Shown piece after piece: positions 52,397 through 62,989 of a stretch of 64,000 bases of DNA. The position numbers and the translations under genes are program-made. The notes beneath the pieces were generated by a model. The model did not search any database. It saw nothing but the letters and a program-made list of their open reading frames with translations, and was not told the DNA's origin. How positions within the stretch are numbered: position 1 is the stretch's first letter; the number at the start of each line of letters is the position of its first letter. Source of the stretch: Bradyrhizobium sp. Tv2a-2 (GTDB lineage Bacteria > Pseudomonadota > Alphaproteobacteria > Rhizobiales > Xanthobacteraceae); NCBI RefSeq assembly GCF_000472425.1, contig NZ_AXAI01000005.1:186001-250000 (forward strand), in the 5' to 3' direction.

Positions 52397-54631
52397 TCAG
52401 GCGGCCGCCGGCCGCTTCTTCGGGGGGAAGCGGCCGTAGAAGGTTTCGCCCTTGGCGGCCATGTCTTCCAGCAGCTTCGGCGGGGTGAAGCGGGCGCCGT
52501 ATTTGGCCTCCAGCCTGTGGCAGAGCTCGACGAACTTCTTGGTACCCATGAAGTCGATATAGGACAGCGTGCCGCCGGTGAACGGCGCAAAGCCGAAACC
52601 GAGGATCGAGCCGACATCGGCCTCGCGCGGATCGGTGATGACATGGTCTTCCACCGTGCGCGCGGCTTCCACCGCCTGCACCACCAGGAAGCGCTGCTTC
52701 AATTCTTCGACACTGAGCGTGTCTGGATCGAGATGCTTGGGCTGCAGATCACCGAGGCCCGGCCATAGGCTCTTCTGGCCCTTGCCCTTCTCGGGGTAAT
52801 CATAAAAGCCCTTGGCGTTCTTGCGGCCGAAGCGGCCTTGCTTCTCGACCATCTCGACCATCAGCTTCTTGTGCGCCTGGTCGATGGCGTTGGGGCCAAG
52901 ATCGGCTTCGGTCGCCTTCATGATCTTCAGGCCAAGGTCGAGCGCGACCTCGTCGGACAGCGACAAGGGACCGACCGGCATGCCAGCCATCTTGGCCGCA
53001 TTCTCGATCATCGCCGGCGGCACGCCTTCGAGGAACATCTCGTTGCCTTCGGAGATGTAGCGCAGCACGCAGCGGTTGGCGAAGAAGCCGCGGGAGTCGT
53101 TGACGACAATCGGCGTCTTCTTGATCTGGAGCACAAAGTCCAGCGCGGCCGCCACCGCCGCATCGCCGGTGTTCTTGCCGACGATGATTTCGGTCAGCAT
53201 CATCTTCTCGACCGGCGAGAAGAAATGGATGCCGACAAACCGCGCCTGGTCCTTGAACTCCTCGGCGAGCGATGAGATCGGCAGCGTCGAGGTGTTGGAG
53301 GCGAAGATCACGCCGGGCTTCAGATATTGCTGCGCCTTGGCAAAGGTCTCGTTCTTGACCTTGCGATCCTCGAACACGGCCTCGATGACGAGGTCGCAAT
53401 CGGAAAGCGCCGCATAATCGGCCGTTGCCGTGATGCGGCCGAGCAGCGCGTCGCGATCGGCCTCCTTGGCGCGGCCCTTCGCGATCAGGCCGTCGATGAC
53501 GGATTTCGCATGCGCCCTGCCCTTGTCGGCGCTCTCCTGGTCGCGATCGATCAGCACCACGTCGATGCCGGCCTGCGCAGAGACATAGCCGATGCTGGCG
53601 CCCATGAAGCCGGCGCCGATGACGGCAAGCTTCTTGACCTTGTTCTTCGGCACGCCCTCGGGGCGGCGGGCGCCCTTGTTCAATTCCTGCATCGACAGGA
53701 ACAGGCTGCGGATCATCGCCTGCGCCTCGTTCGAGCGCAGGATCTGGGTGAAGTAGCGCGACTCCACGCGCAAGCCAGCGTCGATCGGCAACTGCAGGCC
53801 TTCGTAGACACAGCTCATCACCGCGCGCGCCGCCGGATAATTGTCGTAGGTCTCGCGGCGATAGATGGCGTTGCCGGCCGGGAACATCATCATCCCGCCC
53901 TTGGAGAAGACGGGGCCGCCGGGCAACTTGAAACCCTTCTCGTCCCAGGGCGCGACCGCCTTGCCGCCGCCCTTGATCCAGTCCTTGGCGGTCTTGATCA
54001 TATCGGCGGCCGGTACGATGGCGTCGATCAGCTTCAGCTGCTTCGCCTTGGCGAGATTCATCGCCTCGCCCTTGAGCAGGATCTGCATCGCATCCTGCGG
54101 CGAGACCATGCGCGGGATGCGCTGGGTGCCGCCGGCGCCCGGAAACAGGCCGACCTTGATCTCGGGCAGACCAAGCCGCGTCTTCGGATTGTCCGCGGCG
54201 ACGCGATAATGGCAGGACAGCGTCAGCTCGAAGCCGCCGCCGAGCGCAAGCCCGTTGATCGCGGCAACCCAGGGCTTGCCCGACGTCTCGATGGAGCGGA
54301 AGACCTGTGAGAAGCGGCGGCTCTGGTCGAACAGCATCTGGTTCGCCGCGGTCTCGCCCTTTTCCTTTAGCACCTGCCCATAGGTGCGGCTCATGCCCTC
54401 CAGCATCGACAGGTCCGCGCCGGCCGACAGCGCTTCCTTGGCCGAGGTGATGACGACGCCCTTGACTGCGGCATCGCCGGACGTCTGCTTCACGATCTCC
54501 TCGAGCTCGGTAACGGAAGTCTCGTCCAGCACGTTCATCGAACGTCCGGGAATATCCCAGGTGACGAGTGCAATGCCGTCGGCGTCGGTTTCGACTTTGA
54601 AATTCTTGAAGGCCAGATCCTTGATCGCCAT
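52397..54631 (-). CDS. fatty-acid oxidation complex alpha subunit (FadB/FadJ type)
   Basis: 744 residues. The N-terminal crotonase (enoyl-CoA hydratase) domain spans about 1-190, with GKPWVAAINGLALGGGFELTL and the catalytic Glu in GLPEIKVGLFPGAGGTQRI; the 3-hydroxyacyl-CoA dehydrogenase domain follows with the NAD motif VIGAGFMGASIGYVSAQAG near residue 340, and the C-terminal dehydrogenase part (GFFANRCVLRYISEG). Beta-oxidation hydratase and dehydrogenase. It is last in a run with thiolase and acyl-CoA dehydrogenase genes in the same direction. Confidence 0.93.
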   Translation of the reverse strand: MAIKDLAFKNFKVETDADGIALVTWDIPGRSMNVLDETSVTELEEIVKQTSGDAAVKGVVITSAKEALSAGADLSMLEGMSRTYGQVLKEKGETAANQMLFDQSRRFSQVFRSIETSGKPWVAAINGLALGGGFELTLSCHYRVAADNPKTRLGLPEIKVGLFPGAGGTQRIPRMVSPQDAMQILLKGEAMNLAKAKQLKLIDAIVPAADMIKTAKDWIKGGGKAVAPWDEKGFKLPGGPVFSKGGMMMFPAGNAIYRRETYDNYPAARAVMSCVYEGLQLPIDAGLRVESRYFTQILRSNEAQAMIRSLFLSMQELNKGARRPEGVPKNKVKKLAVIGAGFMGASIGYVSAQAGIDVVLIDRDQESADKGRAHAKSVIDGLIAKGRAKEADRDALLGRITATADYAALSDCDLVIEAVFEDRKVKNETFAKAQQYLKPGVIFASNTSTLPISSLAEEFKDQARFVGIHFFSPVEKMMLTEIIVGKNTGDAAVAAALDFVLQIKKTPIVVNDSRGFFANRCVLRYISEGNEMFLEGVPPAMIENAAKMAGMPVGPLSLSDEVALDLGLKIMKATEADLGPNAIDQAHKKLMVEMVEKQGRFGRKNAKGFYDYPEKGKGQKSLWPGLGDLQPKHLDPDTLSVEELKQRFLVVQAVEAARTVEDHVITDPREADVGSILGFGFAPFTGGTLSYIDFMGTKKFVELCHRLEAKYGARFTPPKLLEDMAAKGETFYGRFPPKKRPAAA

Positions 54632-54689
54632 GTGGTGCTCCCTCGATGCCGGCTGCCGGGAACGGCGCGGCGGTTAGCTGTAAATTCGC

Positions 54690-54770
54690 AGGGTGGGTTA
54701 GCGAAGCGTAACCCATCACTTCCTGCACCGCGGCTTGGTGGGTTACGCCTTCGGCTCACCCACCCTACGC
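54690..54770. repeat. palindromic intergenic repeat
   Basis: AGGGTGGGTTAGCGAAGCGTAACCC at left and GGGTTACGCCTTCGGCTCACCCACCCT at right are inverted copies. It lies between the fadB- and fadA-type genes and could attenuate the transcript. Confidence 0.6.
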
Positions 54771-54781
54771 CAGCTACGTTG

Positions 54782-55990
<1,209 letters not shown>

Positions 55991-56004
55991 GACGGCCTCC
56001 AGGA

Positions 56005-56018
56005 ATGATGATCATCAT
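56005..56018. promoter_or_regulatory. palindrome upstream of the thiolase gene
   Basis: ATGATGATCATCAT, a perfect 14-base palindrome, 14 bases upstream of the thiolase ATG at 55990 (read leftward). Possible operator for a fatty-acid-responsive regulator. Confidence 0.4.
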
Positions 56019-56065
56019 ATCATAGCGATTTGAGCCAAGCGGCGAAAGCTAATCCGCGCTTGAAT

Positions 56066-56116
56066 GAGCATGATCTTTTCGGAAAACCGCTGCACACTTT
56101 TCCGGATCATGCTCTA
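56066..56116. repeat. short palindromic repeat ending in TAGAGC
   Basis: GAGCATGATC and GATCATGCTC, with further pairing TTTTCGGAAAA/TTTTCC, make a 49-base hairpin-like unit (56066-56114), ending in CTA (plus strand). On the minus strand TAGAGCAT at its end equals the start of the 47117-47221 element. The TAG doubles as the stop codon of the acyl-CoA dehydrogenase gene. Confidence 0.7.
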
Positions 56117-57904
56117 GAACGCCTCCGCCGGCAGTTCCATCGTGGTCGCACACCCGCTCTGGACTCGCGCGAGATGCAGCGCGGTCTCGGGCAGCATGCG
56201 CTCCATGTAGAAGCGGCCGGTGACGAGCTTGGTCGACAGATAGGACGAAGGGCCGGAAGCCGCAATCTTGTCCAACGCGACCCTCGCCATCTTCGCCCAC
56301 ATGTAGCCGAGCACGGTGTAGCCGAACAGATGCATGTAGTCGGTGGCGGCCGCACCCGCATTGTCGGGCTTGGCCATCGCATTCTGCATCAGCCACATGG
56401 TGGCCTGCTGCAGATGGCCGAGCGCAGTCGATACCGGCGTGATGAAGGGCTTCATGGCCTCGTCCGCGCCATGCTCCTTGGCGAAGGCGCCGACCTCGGC
56501 AAAGAACGCCATCACCGCGCGGCCGCCGTCGCGAGGCAGCTTGCGCCCGACGAGGTCCAGCGCCTGAATGCCGTTGGCGCCCTCATAGATCATGGCAATG
56601 CGCGCATCGCGCACGAACTGCTCCATGCCCTGCTCGGCGATATAGCCGTGGCCGCCATACATCTGCTGCGCCTGCACCGCGTTGGCAAAGCCGATCTCGG
56701 TGAGGAAGCCCTTCAGCACCGGCGTCATCAGACCCATGTGGTCGTCGGCGGCCTGGCGATCCTTGGCGTCTTCCGAGCGATGTGCGACGTCGCTCTTGAG
56801 CGCCGTCCACACCACCATGGCGCGCGCGGCCTCGTTGAAGGCGCGGATGGTGAGCAGCGTGCGGCGGACATCAGGATGCACGATGATGGGATCGGCAGGC
56901 TTGTCCGGCGCTTTCGCGCCCGTGAGCGCACGGCCCTGCAGGCGCTCGCGGGCGTAGGCCACCGCGTTCTGATAGGCGACCTCGGACTGTGCAAGTCCCT
57001 GCACGGCGACGCCGAGACGGGCCTCGTTCATCATCACGAACATGCCCTGCATGCCCTTGTTTTCTTCGCCGATCAGCCAGCCGGTGGCATTATCGTAGTT
57101 CATCACGCAGGTGGAATTGCCGTGGATGCCCATCTTGTGCTCGATCGAGCCGCAGGCGACGCCATTGCGGGCGCCCGCGGAACCATCGGCATTGACCAGG
57201 AATTTCGGCACCACGAACAGCGAGACGCCCTTGATGCCGGCGGGTGCGCCGTCGATACGTGCGAGCACCAGATGGATGATGTTGTCGGCAAGATCATGCT
57301 CGCCCGCCGAGATGAAGATCTTGGTGCCCGTGATCTTGAAGCTGCCGTCGGCCTGGCGCACCGCCTTGGTGCGCAAGAGGCCGAGATCGGTGCCGCAATG
57401 CGGCTCGGTCAGGTTCATGGTGCCGGTCCACTCGCCCGCGATCATCTTCGGCACATAGGTCTTCTTCTGCTCGGGCGAGCCGTGCACCAGGAGCGCCGCG
57501 GTCGCGCCCATGGTCAGGCCGCCATACATCGAGAACGCCATGTTGGCGGAGATCTGAAATTCGTTGACCGCCTGCGACAGCGTCACGGGCAGGCCCTGTC
57601 CGCCATATTCGGTAGGCGCCGAGAGCCCGAGCCAGCCGCCCTCGGAGACCTGCTTGAAGGCTTCCTTGAAGCCTTTGGGCGTGGTGACGCTGGAATCGTC
57701 GTTGCGCTTGCAGCCTTCGAGATCGCCGGCGCGATTGAGCGGCTGCAGCACCTCTTCGGCGAGCTTGGCCGCCTCGCCCAGGATCGCCTCGCGCACATCG
57801 GCAGACGCATCGGAAAAGCCGGGCAGGTTGTCGTAGCGATCGATCTGGAAGACGTCATTGAACAGGAAGTTCACGTCTTCCACGGGGGCTTTGTAGATGG
57901 GCAT
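56114..57904 (-). CDS. acyl-CoA dehydrogenase
   Basis: 596 residues, of the larger class with a C-terminal extension. The start [20 protein letters not shown] is typical of this FadE-like subgroup; [17 protein letters not shown] and [19 protein letters not shown] form the FAD/substrate site; catalytic base in [34 protein letters not shown]; the C-terminal domain follows. First step of beta-oxidation. The stop codon TAG is part of a repeat element. Upstream gene of the fad group. Confidence 0.93.
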   Translation of the reverse strand: MPIYKAPVEDVNFLFNDVFQIDRYDNLPGFSDASADVREAILGEAAKLAEEVLQPLNRAGDLEGCKRNDDSSVTTPKGFKEAFKQVSEGGWLGLSAPTEYGGQGLPVTLSQAVNEFQISANMAFSMYGGLTMGATAALLVHGSPEQKKTYVPKMIAGEWTGTMNLTEPHCGTDLGLLRTKAVRQADGSFKITGTKIFISAGEHDLADNIIHLVLARIDGAPAGIKGVSLFVVPKFLVNADGSAGARNGVACGSIEHKMGIHGNSTCVMNYDNATGWLIGEENKGMQGMFVMMNEARLGVAVQGLAQSEVAYQNAVAYARERLQGRALTGAKAPDKPADPIIVHPDVRRTLLTIRAFNEAARAMVVWTALKSDVAHRSEDAKDRQAADDHMGLMTPVLKGFLTEIGFANAVQAQQMYGGHGYIAEQGMEQFVRDARIAMIYEGANGIQALDLVGRKLPRDGGRAVMAFFAEVGAFAKEHGADEAMKPFITPVSTALGHLQQATMWLMQNAMAKPDNAGAAATDYMHLFGYTVLGYMWAKMARVALDKIAASGPSSYLSTKLVTGRFYMERMLPETALHLARVQSGCATTMELPAEAF

Positions 57905-58032
57905 TTCGCATCTCCCGGCAGGCCTGAAGGCCTCGAATTAAACAACGTCTTCCAGCGCGCGGCGATTCTCGATCCCTGCGTGACCTTAACCTTTTCGAGG
58001 GGGTCAAGACAGCAAGAAGGCCGCAGGTCACC

Positions 58033-58419
58033 TCACGCTTTGGCCAACCGCTCACCCATCAGGCGATGGAGCAGGTTGACCGCCTTCAACGGGCGCACCA
58101 TCACCTTGAAATGGATGATGCGGCCATCGTCGGAAAAACTGATGATGTCGACGCCGTTCAGCTTGATGCCGTCGATCTCCTGCTCGAACTCGAGCACTGC
58201 GCCTTTGTCGTTGCGCCATTCGCCGACATAGGTGAAGCCGGAGCCGCCAAGGACCTCCAGCGCACTCGCAAGATATTTGAAGGTGATGTCGCGCCCGCGC
58301 TGCGGGGTATGGACAACCGGGCTTTCGAACACCACGTCGGGATGCAGCAGCTCCCAGAGCGCCTTGCCGTCATGGGACTGGGCGTAAGCGTACCATTTGT
58401 CGAGCACGGTCATCGTCAC
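58033..58419 (-). CDS. SnoaL-like (NTF2 fold) protein
   Basis: 128 residues from a GTG at 58419, chosen because AAGGAG is seven bases upstream (an ATG six bases later is too far). Cone-shaped NTF2 fold: VLDKWYAYAQSHDGKALWELLHPDVVFESPVVHTPQRG, then YVGEWRNDKGAVLEFEQEID and VDIISFSDDGRIIHFKVMV. Such proteins act as small isomerases, hydrolases or binding proteins. It is divergent from the PadR-type regulator gene, 166 bases away, and may be controlled by it. Confidence 0.8.
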   Translation of the reverse strand: MTMTVLDKWYAYAQSHDGKALWELLHPDVVFESPVVHTPQRGRDITFKYLASALEVLGGSGFTYVGEWRNDKGAVLEFEQEIDGIKLNGVDIISFSDDGRIIHFKVMVRPLKAVNLLHRLMGERLAKA

Positions 58420-58514
58420 GGGACGTCTCCTTGACCTTCTCTTCAGCGGCCTGCGGTACAACGGCAAGCCCGCGCAGACGCATCGATCGGCGGTTCGCCC
58501 GCAGGCTCAGTTGC

Positions 58515-58555
58515 TATGCACATTGACGCATATGCAATTCTATGCATAAAGTCAA
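58515..58555. promoter_or_regulatory. PadR promoter/operator region
   Basis: Three TATGCA hexamers (58515-58520, 58531-58536, 58541-58546), and TTGAC (58523-58527) paired with GTCAA (58551-58555). TTGACG with CATAAA (58545-58550) at 16 bases is a plausible promoter toward padR. Candidate operator; not experimentally supported. Confidence 0.5.
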
Positions 58556-58585
58556 TACGACCGACTAAGACGAAAGGGCCGACCC

Positions 58586-59173
58586 GTGGCGCTGGGCGAT
58601 GCGATCCTGGTTTGTCTCACGGAACGTCCGATGACGGGCTATGAGCTCGCCAAGACCTTCGATTCCTCCATCGGCTTCTTCTGGAAGGCCGACCACCAGC
58701 AGATCTATCGCGAGCTGACCCGCCTGCGCGAGCGCGGCCATGTACAGGCCCGCGAGGTTGTGCAGACCGGCAAACCCAACAAGCTGGTTTATACCCTGAC
58801 CGCCGAGGGCAAGGCGGCGCTGCGGCACTGGGCGGCCCGCCCCTCGAGCCCGGCCTCGATCAAGGACGACATGCTGGTGCGGCTCTGCGCGCTGGAAGCG
58901 ATCGACATCGAGCCGATGCGGGCCGATCTGATGGCGCGGCTGGAGCATCATCGCGATCGCCTCGCCCGCTATGAGCGGGTGCTGACCAAGCGCTTTCCGC
59001 GCGGGGCGGAAACGCTCGACGACACCGGCAAGCTGCTGGCGCTGCACCTGGGCTTGCGCCACGAGCGGGCGGTCGTGGAGTGGTGCGAGGAGGCGCTGCA
59101 GACGCTGCAGCCGGATGCCGGCGGTACCAATGTGACGCCGATCGGGGCCCCGCCGCACGAAATCAAGCGGTAG
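58586..59173 (+). CDS. PadR family transcriptional regulator
   Basis: 195 residues from a GTG at 58586. The winged-helix domain is LGDAILVCLTERPMTGYELAKTFDSSIGFFWKADHQQIYRELTRLRERGHVQARE, with the wing KPNKLVYTLTAEGKAAL, followed by the C-terminal helical Vir-like dimer domain (DMLVRLCALEAIDIEPMRADLM, RYERVLTKRFPRG). PadR proteins usually repress genes of phenolic or stress metabolism and their own gene. Divergent from the SnoaL-like gene, with promoter-like repeats between. Confidence 0.9.
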   Translation: MALGDAILVCLTERPMTGYELAKTFDSSIGFFWKADHQQIYRELTRLRERGHVQAREVVQTGKPNKLVYTLTAEGKAALRHWAARPSSPASIKDDMLVRLCALEAIDIEPMRADLMARLEHHRDRLARYERVLTKRFPRGAETLDDTGKLLALHLGLRHERAVVEWCEEALQTLQPDAGGTNVTPIGAPPHEIKR

Positions 59174-59366
59174 CCTCAAGCGCATGGACCTAAAGGGCAA
59201 TTTAAGGTCCGGAAACCGCATTCCTTAACTCGGTATTTACCGTAACGGGAAAAAGTCGACGGCTGAGGCAGACGACCCGCGCCGAATTCGATTGTCTTCG
59301 ATTTGGGACGCGCGGGGAAGCTGCGGGCGCCGGGTGGAGCGCCTTAAGTCGAAACCGGACGGTATC

Positions 59367-62300
59367 ATGAATTCGCGCGTGTGGAGTGTTGACGGCATCG
59401 ATCCATCCGTTCGCGAGAAGGCCGAAGCTGCGGCACGCCGCGCCGGCATGTCTCTCAGCGACTGGCTGAACTCGACCCTCGGCGAGACAACCCCGCCGAA
59501 CTTCCGCAATCCGGCGCCGGCGCCCGCGCCCGAACCACGGTCCGAGCCGCGGCCGCAGTTCAGCCGGGATGTCGCCGACATCCACCAGCGGCTGGATTCG
59601 ATCACCCAGCAGATCGACCAGATTTCGCAACACCCTCGCCGCAACGAGCCCGCACGCGAGCAGGGCGTTGCCCACCAGCTCAACGATGCGATCTCGCGGC
59701 TGGATGCGCGGCTGTCCCAGATCTCGGTCCCGCAAGATCCCAAGCCCGTCCAGCAGCAGCGCGAGCGCCAGAATGAGGCTGTGGAGCGCGCCGCAGCGCA
59801 GATCTATCGCAACTCGCCGCCGCTTTCGCCTTTCGACTCCGCGGTCGCCGAAATCGCCGCGCGCCAGAGCGAGCTCGACGGCCCGTCACAGCGCGCAGTG
59901 CCGCCGCGGGCGGCGCCTCCGATCGCTCCGCAGGCACCGGTGCAGCGCGACCTGAGGGAGCCGCGCGATCCCCGCGAGCCGCGCGAATACCGCGCTCCCC
60001 GCGAGCCTGGTGGCCCGGACTTCTCCGCGCTCGAGCGGCATCTCGTGAAGATCACCAGCCAGATCGAGGCGCTGCAGCGCCCGAGCGGGCTCGATCAGTC
60101 GATCACCGCCTTCCGCACCGAACTCTCCGAAATCCGCAACGCGATCCTGGAGGCGATGCCGCGACGGGCGATCGAAACGATCGAGAGCGAGGTGCGCTCG
60201 CTCGCGCGCCGCATCGACGACAGCCGCCAGAACACGAATGACACGCAGGCACTCGGCAAGATCGAGCACGCGCTGGGCGAAATCCACGAGGTGCTGCGCA
60301 CCTTGATGCCGGCGGAGCAGCTGCGCGGCTATGACGAGGCGATCCGCAATCTCGGCGCCAAGCTCGACATGATCCTGCGCTCGAGCGAGGATTCCGCCAC
60401 GGTGCAGCAGCTGGAAAGCGCAATTGCAGCGCTCCGCGGCATCGTGTCCAACGTCGCCTCCAACGATGCGCTGGAACGGCTCGCCGAGGACGTGCGGCTG
60501 TTGTCGACCAAGGTCGACCAGCTCACCCGCGGTGCCAACAACAGCGATTCCTTTGCTATCCTCGAACAGCGCATCGCGGCGCTGACCTCGGCGCTGGAAA
60601 ACCGCGAGCATGAGCGGCCGGCCTTCGACCGCTCCGCCCAGTTCGAAGACGCGCTGCGGGGGCTGTCCGACCGCATCGACCGCCTGCAGGTCGGCAATGA
60701 CAACGCCGCCACCTTTGCCCATCTCGAGCAGCGCGTATCGCATCTATTGGAGCGGATCGAGGCTTCCAACGAGCAGCGCGGCGGCAGCAGCATAAACCTC
60801 ACCCGCGTCGAGGACGCGCTGCAGGACATTCTTGGCCATCTCGAACGCCAGCATGCCGCCTTCATGCGGCTCGCCGACAATACCCCCCGCGCAGCCGAGC
60901 CGCAGGATTTCGGGCTCGCCGACATCGTCAAGCGCGAGCTCTCCGACATTCGCTCGCGCCAGAACGACACCGACCGCCAGACCCAGGATTCGCTGGAAGC
61001 CGTGCACAACACGCTCGGCCATGTGGTCGACCGTCTCGCCATGATCGAGGGCGACCTGCGCGCAGTGCGGACCGCACCGCCGCCGCCACCGGCACCAGTC
61101 GCAGCGCCGGCGCCAGCTCCCGTCTTCATCGCGCCCGAGCCCACGCCCGCGCCGCGCGCGGCCATGCCGGAGGAGCCCAGGCAAGAGCTGCACAAGCCCG
61201 AACTGCCCAATCCCGCCGCGGTGCAGCCACACTTCGTCGCTGCCCCTCGCGATTTCCACGCAGCCGCGCTTGCGGCTCCGCCTCAGCCGGTGCCGCCGCA
61301 GCCGCCGCTTGCGATCAGCGAGATCCTGGTGCCGCATGCGCAGGCACAGCCGCGCCCGGCGATTGCACCGGAGCTGCCGCCCGATCATCCGCTCGAGCCG
61401 GGCACACGGCCCGGTGGCCGTCCCGCGTCGCCGTCGGAGCGCATCGCCGCGTCCGAAGACGCGATCAGCGAGATCCCTGCGGCCGCTCCCAAGCCGCCGG
61501 TCTCCTCCTCGAGCTTCATCGCTGCCGCTCGCCGCGCCGCCCAGGCCGCGGCAGCCGCGCAGGCCGCGCCCGAAAAGGGCCGCGCCGGCAAGAGCGCGAA
61601 CCCCGACAAGGACAAGAAGGAGCCCTCGACCATCACCTCGAAGATCCGCTCGGTGCTGGTCGCGGCGAGCGTGGTCGTGATCGTGCTCGGCACCTTCAAG
61701 ATGGCAATGACGCTGCTCGATGGTTGGGGCAGCCAGGGCCCCGCAGCTGCGCCCGCAGTCGAGAGCACGAACGAGCCGCAAGCAGCTCAGCAGGCGCCTG
61801 CCGCCAACAGCGCGGCACCCGCCCCGACCGAACAGGTCACGCCGCAGATGACATCGCCGACCCCGATCGGCAAGCAGTCGTTCAACAATGGCGCTACGGA
61901 CACCACTGCCTCAGCTACGATTCCGCAGGCGCCCGCGACTGCGCCCGGCGCGAACTCCGACGTCACCGGCACGATTCCCTCGATCCAGCAGCTCGCAGGC
62001 GGCCGCAAGCTGTCGCAGATCGCGATCCCGCCGACCGAGCAGCTGGCCGATGGCGTGGCCGGCCCCATGCTGCGCACCGCCGCCATGAAGGGCGATGCGA
62101 CTGCTGCTTACGAAGTCGCCGTGCGCTATGCGGAAGGCAAGGGCGTTGCGACGAATTACGAAGAAGCTGCCAAATGGTACGACCGCGCTGGGCAAGCCGG
62201 CCTGATCCCGGCGACCTTCCGGCTCGGCACGCTCTATGAGAAGGGCTTGGGCGTGAAGAAGGACGCCGACATCGCGCGGCGCTACTATATGCAGGCCGCC

Positions 62301-62762
62301 GAGCGCGGCAACGCCAAGGCGATGCACAATCTCGCGGTGCTCGACGCCGATGGCGGTGGCAGCCCGGACTACAAGAGCGCGGCGCAGTGGTTCCGCAAGG
62401 CGGCCGATCATGGCGTCGCCGACAGCCAGTTCAATCTCGGCATCCTCTATGCCCGCGGCATCGGCGTCGACCAGAACCTGGCGGAATCCTTCAAATGGTT
62501 CAGCCTCGCGGCGGCGCAGGGCGATGCGGATGCCGGCCACAAGCGCGACGACGTCGCCAAGCGCCTGGATGCCCAGTCGCTCGCGGCTGCCCGGCTTGCG
62601 GTGCAGACCTTCATCGCCGAGCCTCAGCCCGACGATGCCGTCAATGTCGCAACGCCTGCCGGCGGCTGGGACGCTGCCGCGGCGCCGACGGCGACAAAGC
62701 CGGCAACGAAGCCCGCGGCAGCAAAGCGTGCCGCTGCGCTGACGACGACGGCGGCACGTTAG
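59367..62762 (+). CDS. PodJ-like polar localisation protein with SEL1 repeats
   Basis: 1131 residues from ATG 59367. The N-terminal 40 residues (VDGIDPSVREKAEAAARRAG, MSLSDWLNSTLGE) are followed by Pro-rich and coiled-coil parts (about 70-560), a long Pro/Ala-rich stretch (570-750), one membrane helix near 765-783 (VLVAASVVVIVLGTFKMAM) and, outside, five SEL1-type repeats (about 905-1065; AYEVAVRYAEGKGVATNYEEAAKWYDRAG). Such an order, coiled coil inside, helix, SEL1 in the periplasm, is that of PodJ, which places polar structures. A candidate CtrA half-site (TTAA-N7-TTTAC) lies at 59225. Pole-organising role is inferred. Confidence 0.8.
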   Translation: MNSRVWSVDGIDPSVREKAEAAARRAGMSLSDWLNSTLGETTPPNFRNPAPAPAPEPRSEPRPQFSRDVADIHQRLDSITQQIDQISQHPRRNEPAREQGVAHQLNDAISRLDARLSQISVPQDPKPVQQQRERQNEAVERAAAQIYRNSPPLSPFDSAVAEIAARQSELDGPSQRAVPPRAAPPIAPQAPVQRDLREPRDPREPREYRAPREPGGPDFSALERHLVKITSQIEALQRPSGLDQSITAFRTELSEIRNAILEAMPRRAIETIESEVRSLARRIDDSRQNTNDTQALGKIEHALGEIHEVLRTLMPAEQLRGYDEAIRNLGAKLDMILRSSEDSATVQQLESAIAALRGIVSNVASNDALERLAEDVRLLSTKVDQLTRGANNSDSFAILEQRIAALTSALENREHERPAFDRSAQFEDALRGLSDRIDRLQVGNDNAATFAHLEQRVSHLLERIEASNEQRGGSSINLTRVEDALQDILGHLERQHAAFMRLADNTPRAAEPQDFGLADIVKRELSDIRSRQNDTDRQTQDSLEAVHNTLGHVVDRLAMIEGDLRAVRTAPPPPPAPVAAPAPAPVFIAPEPTPAPRAAMPEEPRQELHKPELPNPAAVQPHFVAAPRDFHAAALAAPPQPVPPQPPLAISEILVPHAQAQPRPAIAPELPPDHPLEPGTRPGGRPASPSERIAASEDAISEIPAAAPKPPVSSSSFIAAARRAAQAAAAAQAAPEKGRAGKSANPDKDKKEPSTITSKIRSVLVAASVVVIVLGTFKMAMTLLDGWGSQGPAAAPAVESTNEPQAAQQAPAANSAAPAPTEQVTPQMTSPTPIGKQSFNNGATDTTASATIPQAPATAPGANSDVTGTIPSIQQLAGGRKLSQIAIPPTEQLADGVAGPMLRTAAMKGDATAAYEVAVRYAEGKGVATNYEEAAKWYDRAGQAGLIPATFRLGTLYEKGLGVKKDADIARRYYMQAAERGNAKAMHNLAVLDADGGGSPDYKSAAQWFRKAADHGVADSQFNLGILYARGIGVDQNLAESFKWFSLAAAQGDADAGHKRDDVAKRLDAQSLAAARLAVQTFIAEPQPDDAVNVATPAGGWDAAAAPTATKPATKPAAAKRAAALTTTAAR

Positions 62763-62989
62763 CCCCTTAGCCGCCTCACCTCGCACCGAAGCAGGCTCCG
62801 CCCCCGATCCGTCATCCGGTGGCGCTCGTATCAGCGAGCGTCGAAGGATGAACGGCCCGAGTGCGGCAGCGGGGCGTCGCCCGTCACCTCATCCAACACA
62901 ATCCTGTGCGATCGAACGGCGTCATATCCGCCGGCGACAAAGCCGTGTAGATAGGGCGCAATGCGCACGCCTGGCCGCTGGAGTTCGCC

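Noticed and set aside
56030..58231. Plus-strand open frame of 733 codons
   Set aside because: Antisense to the acyl-CoA dehydrogenase; no family features.
59225..59240. CtrA site before the PodJ-like gene (TTAA-N7-TTTAC)
   Set aside because: One base off the consensus in the second half and one occurrence only; mentioned as context but not listed as a site.
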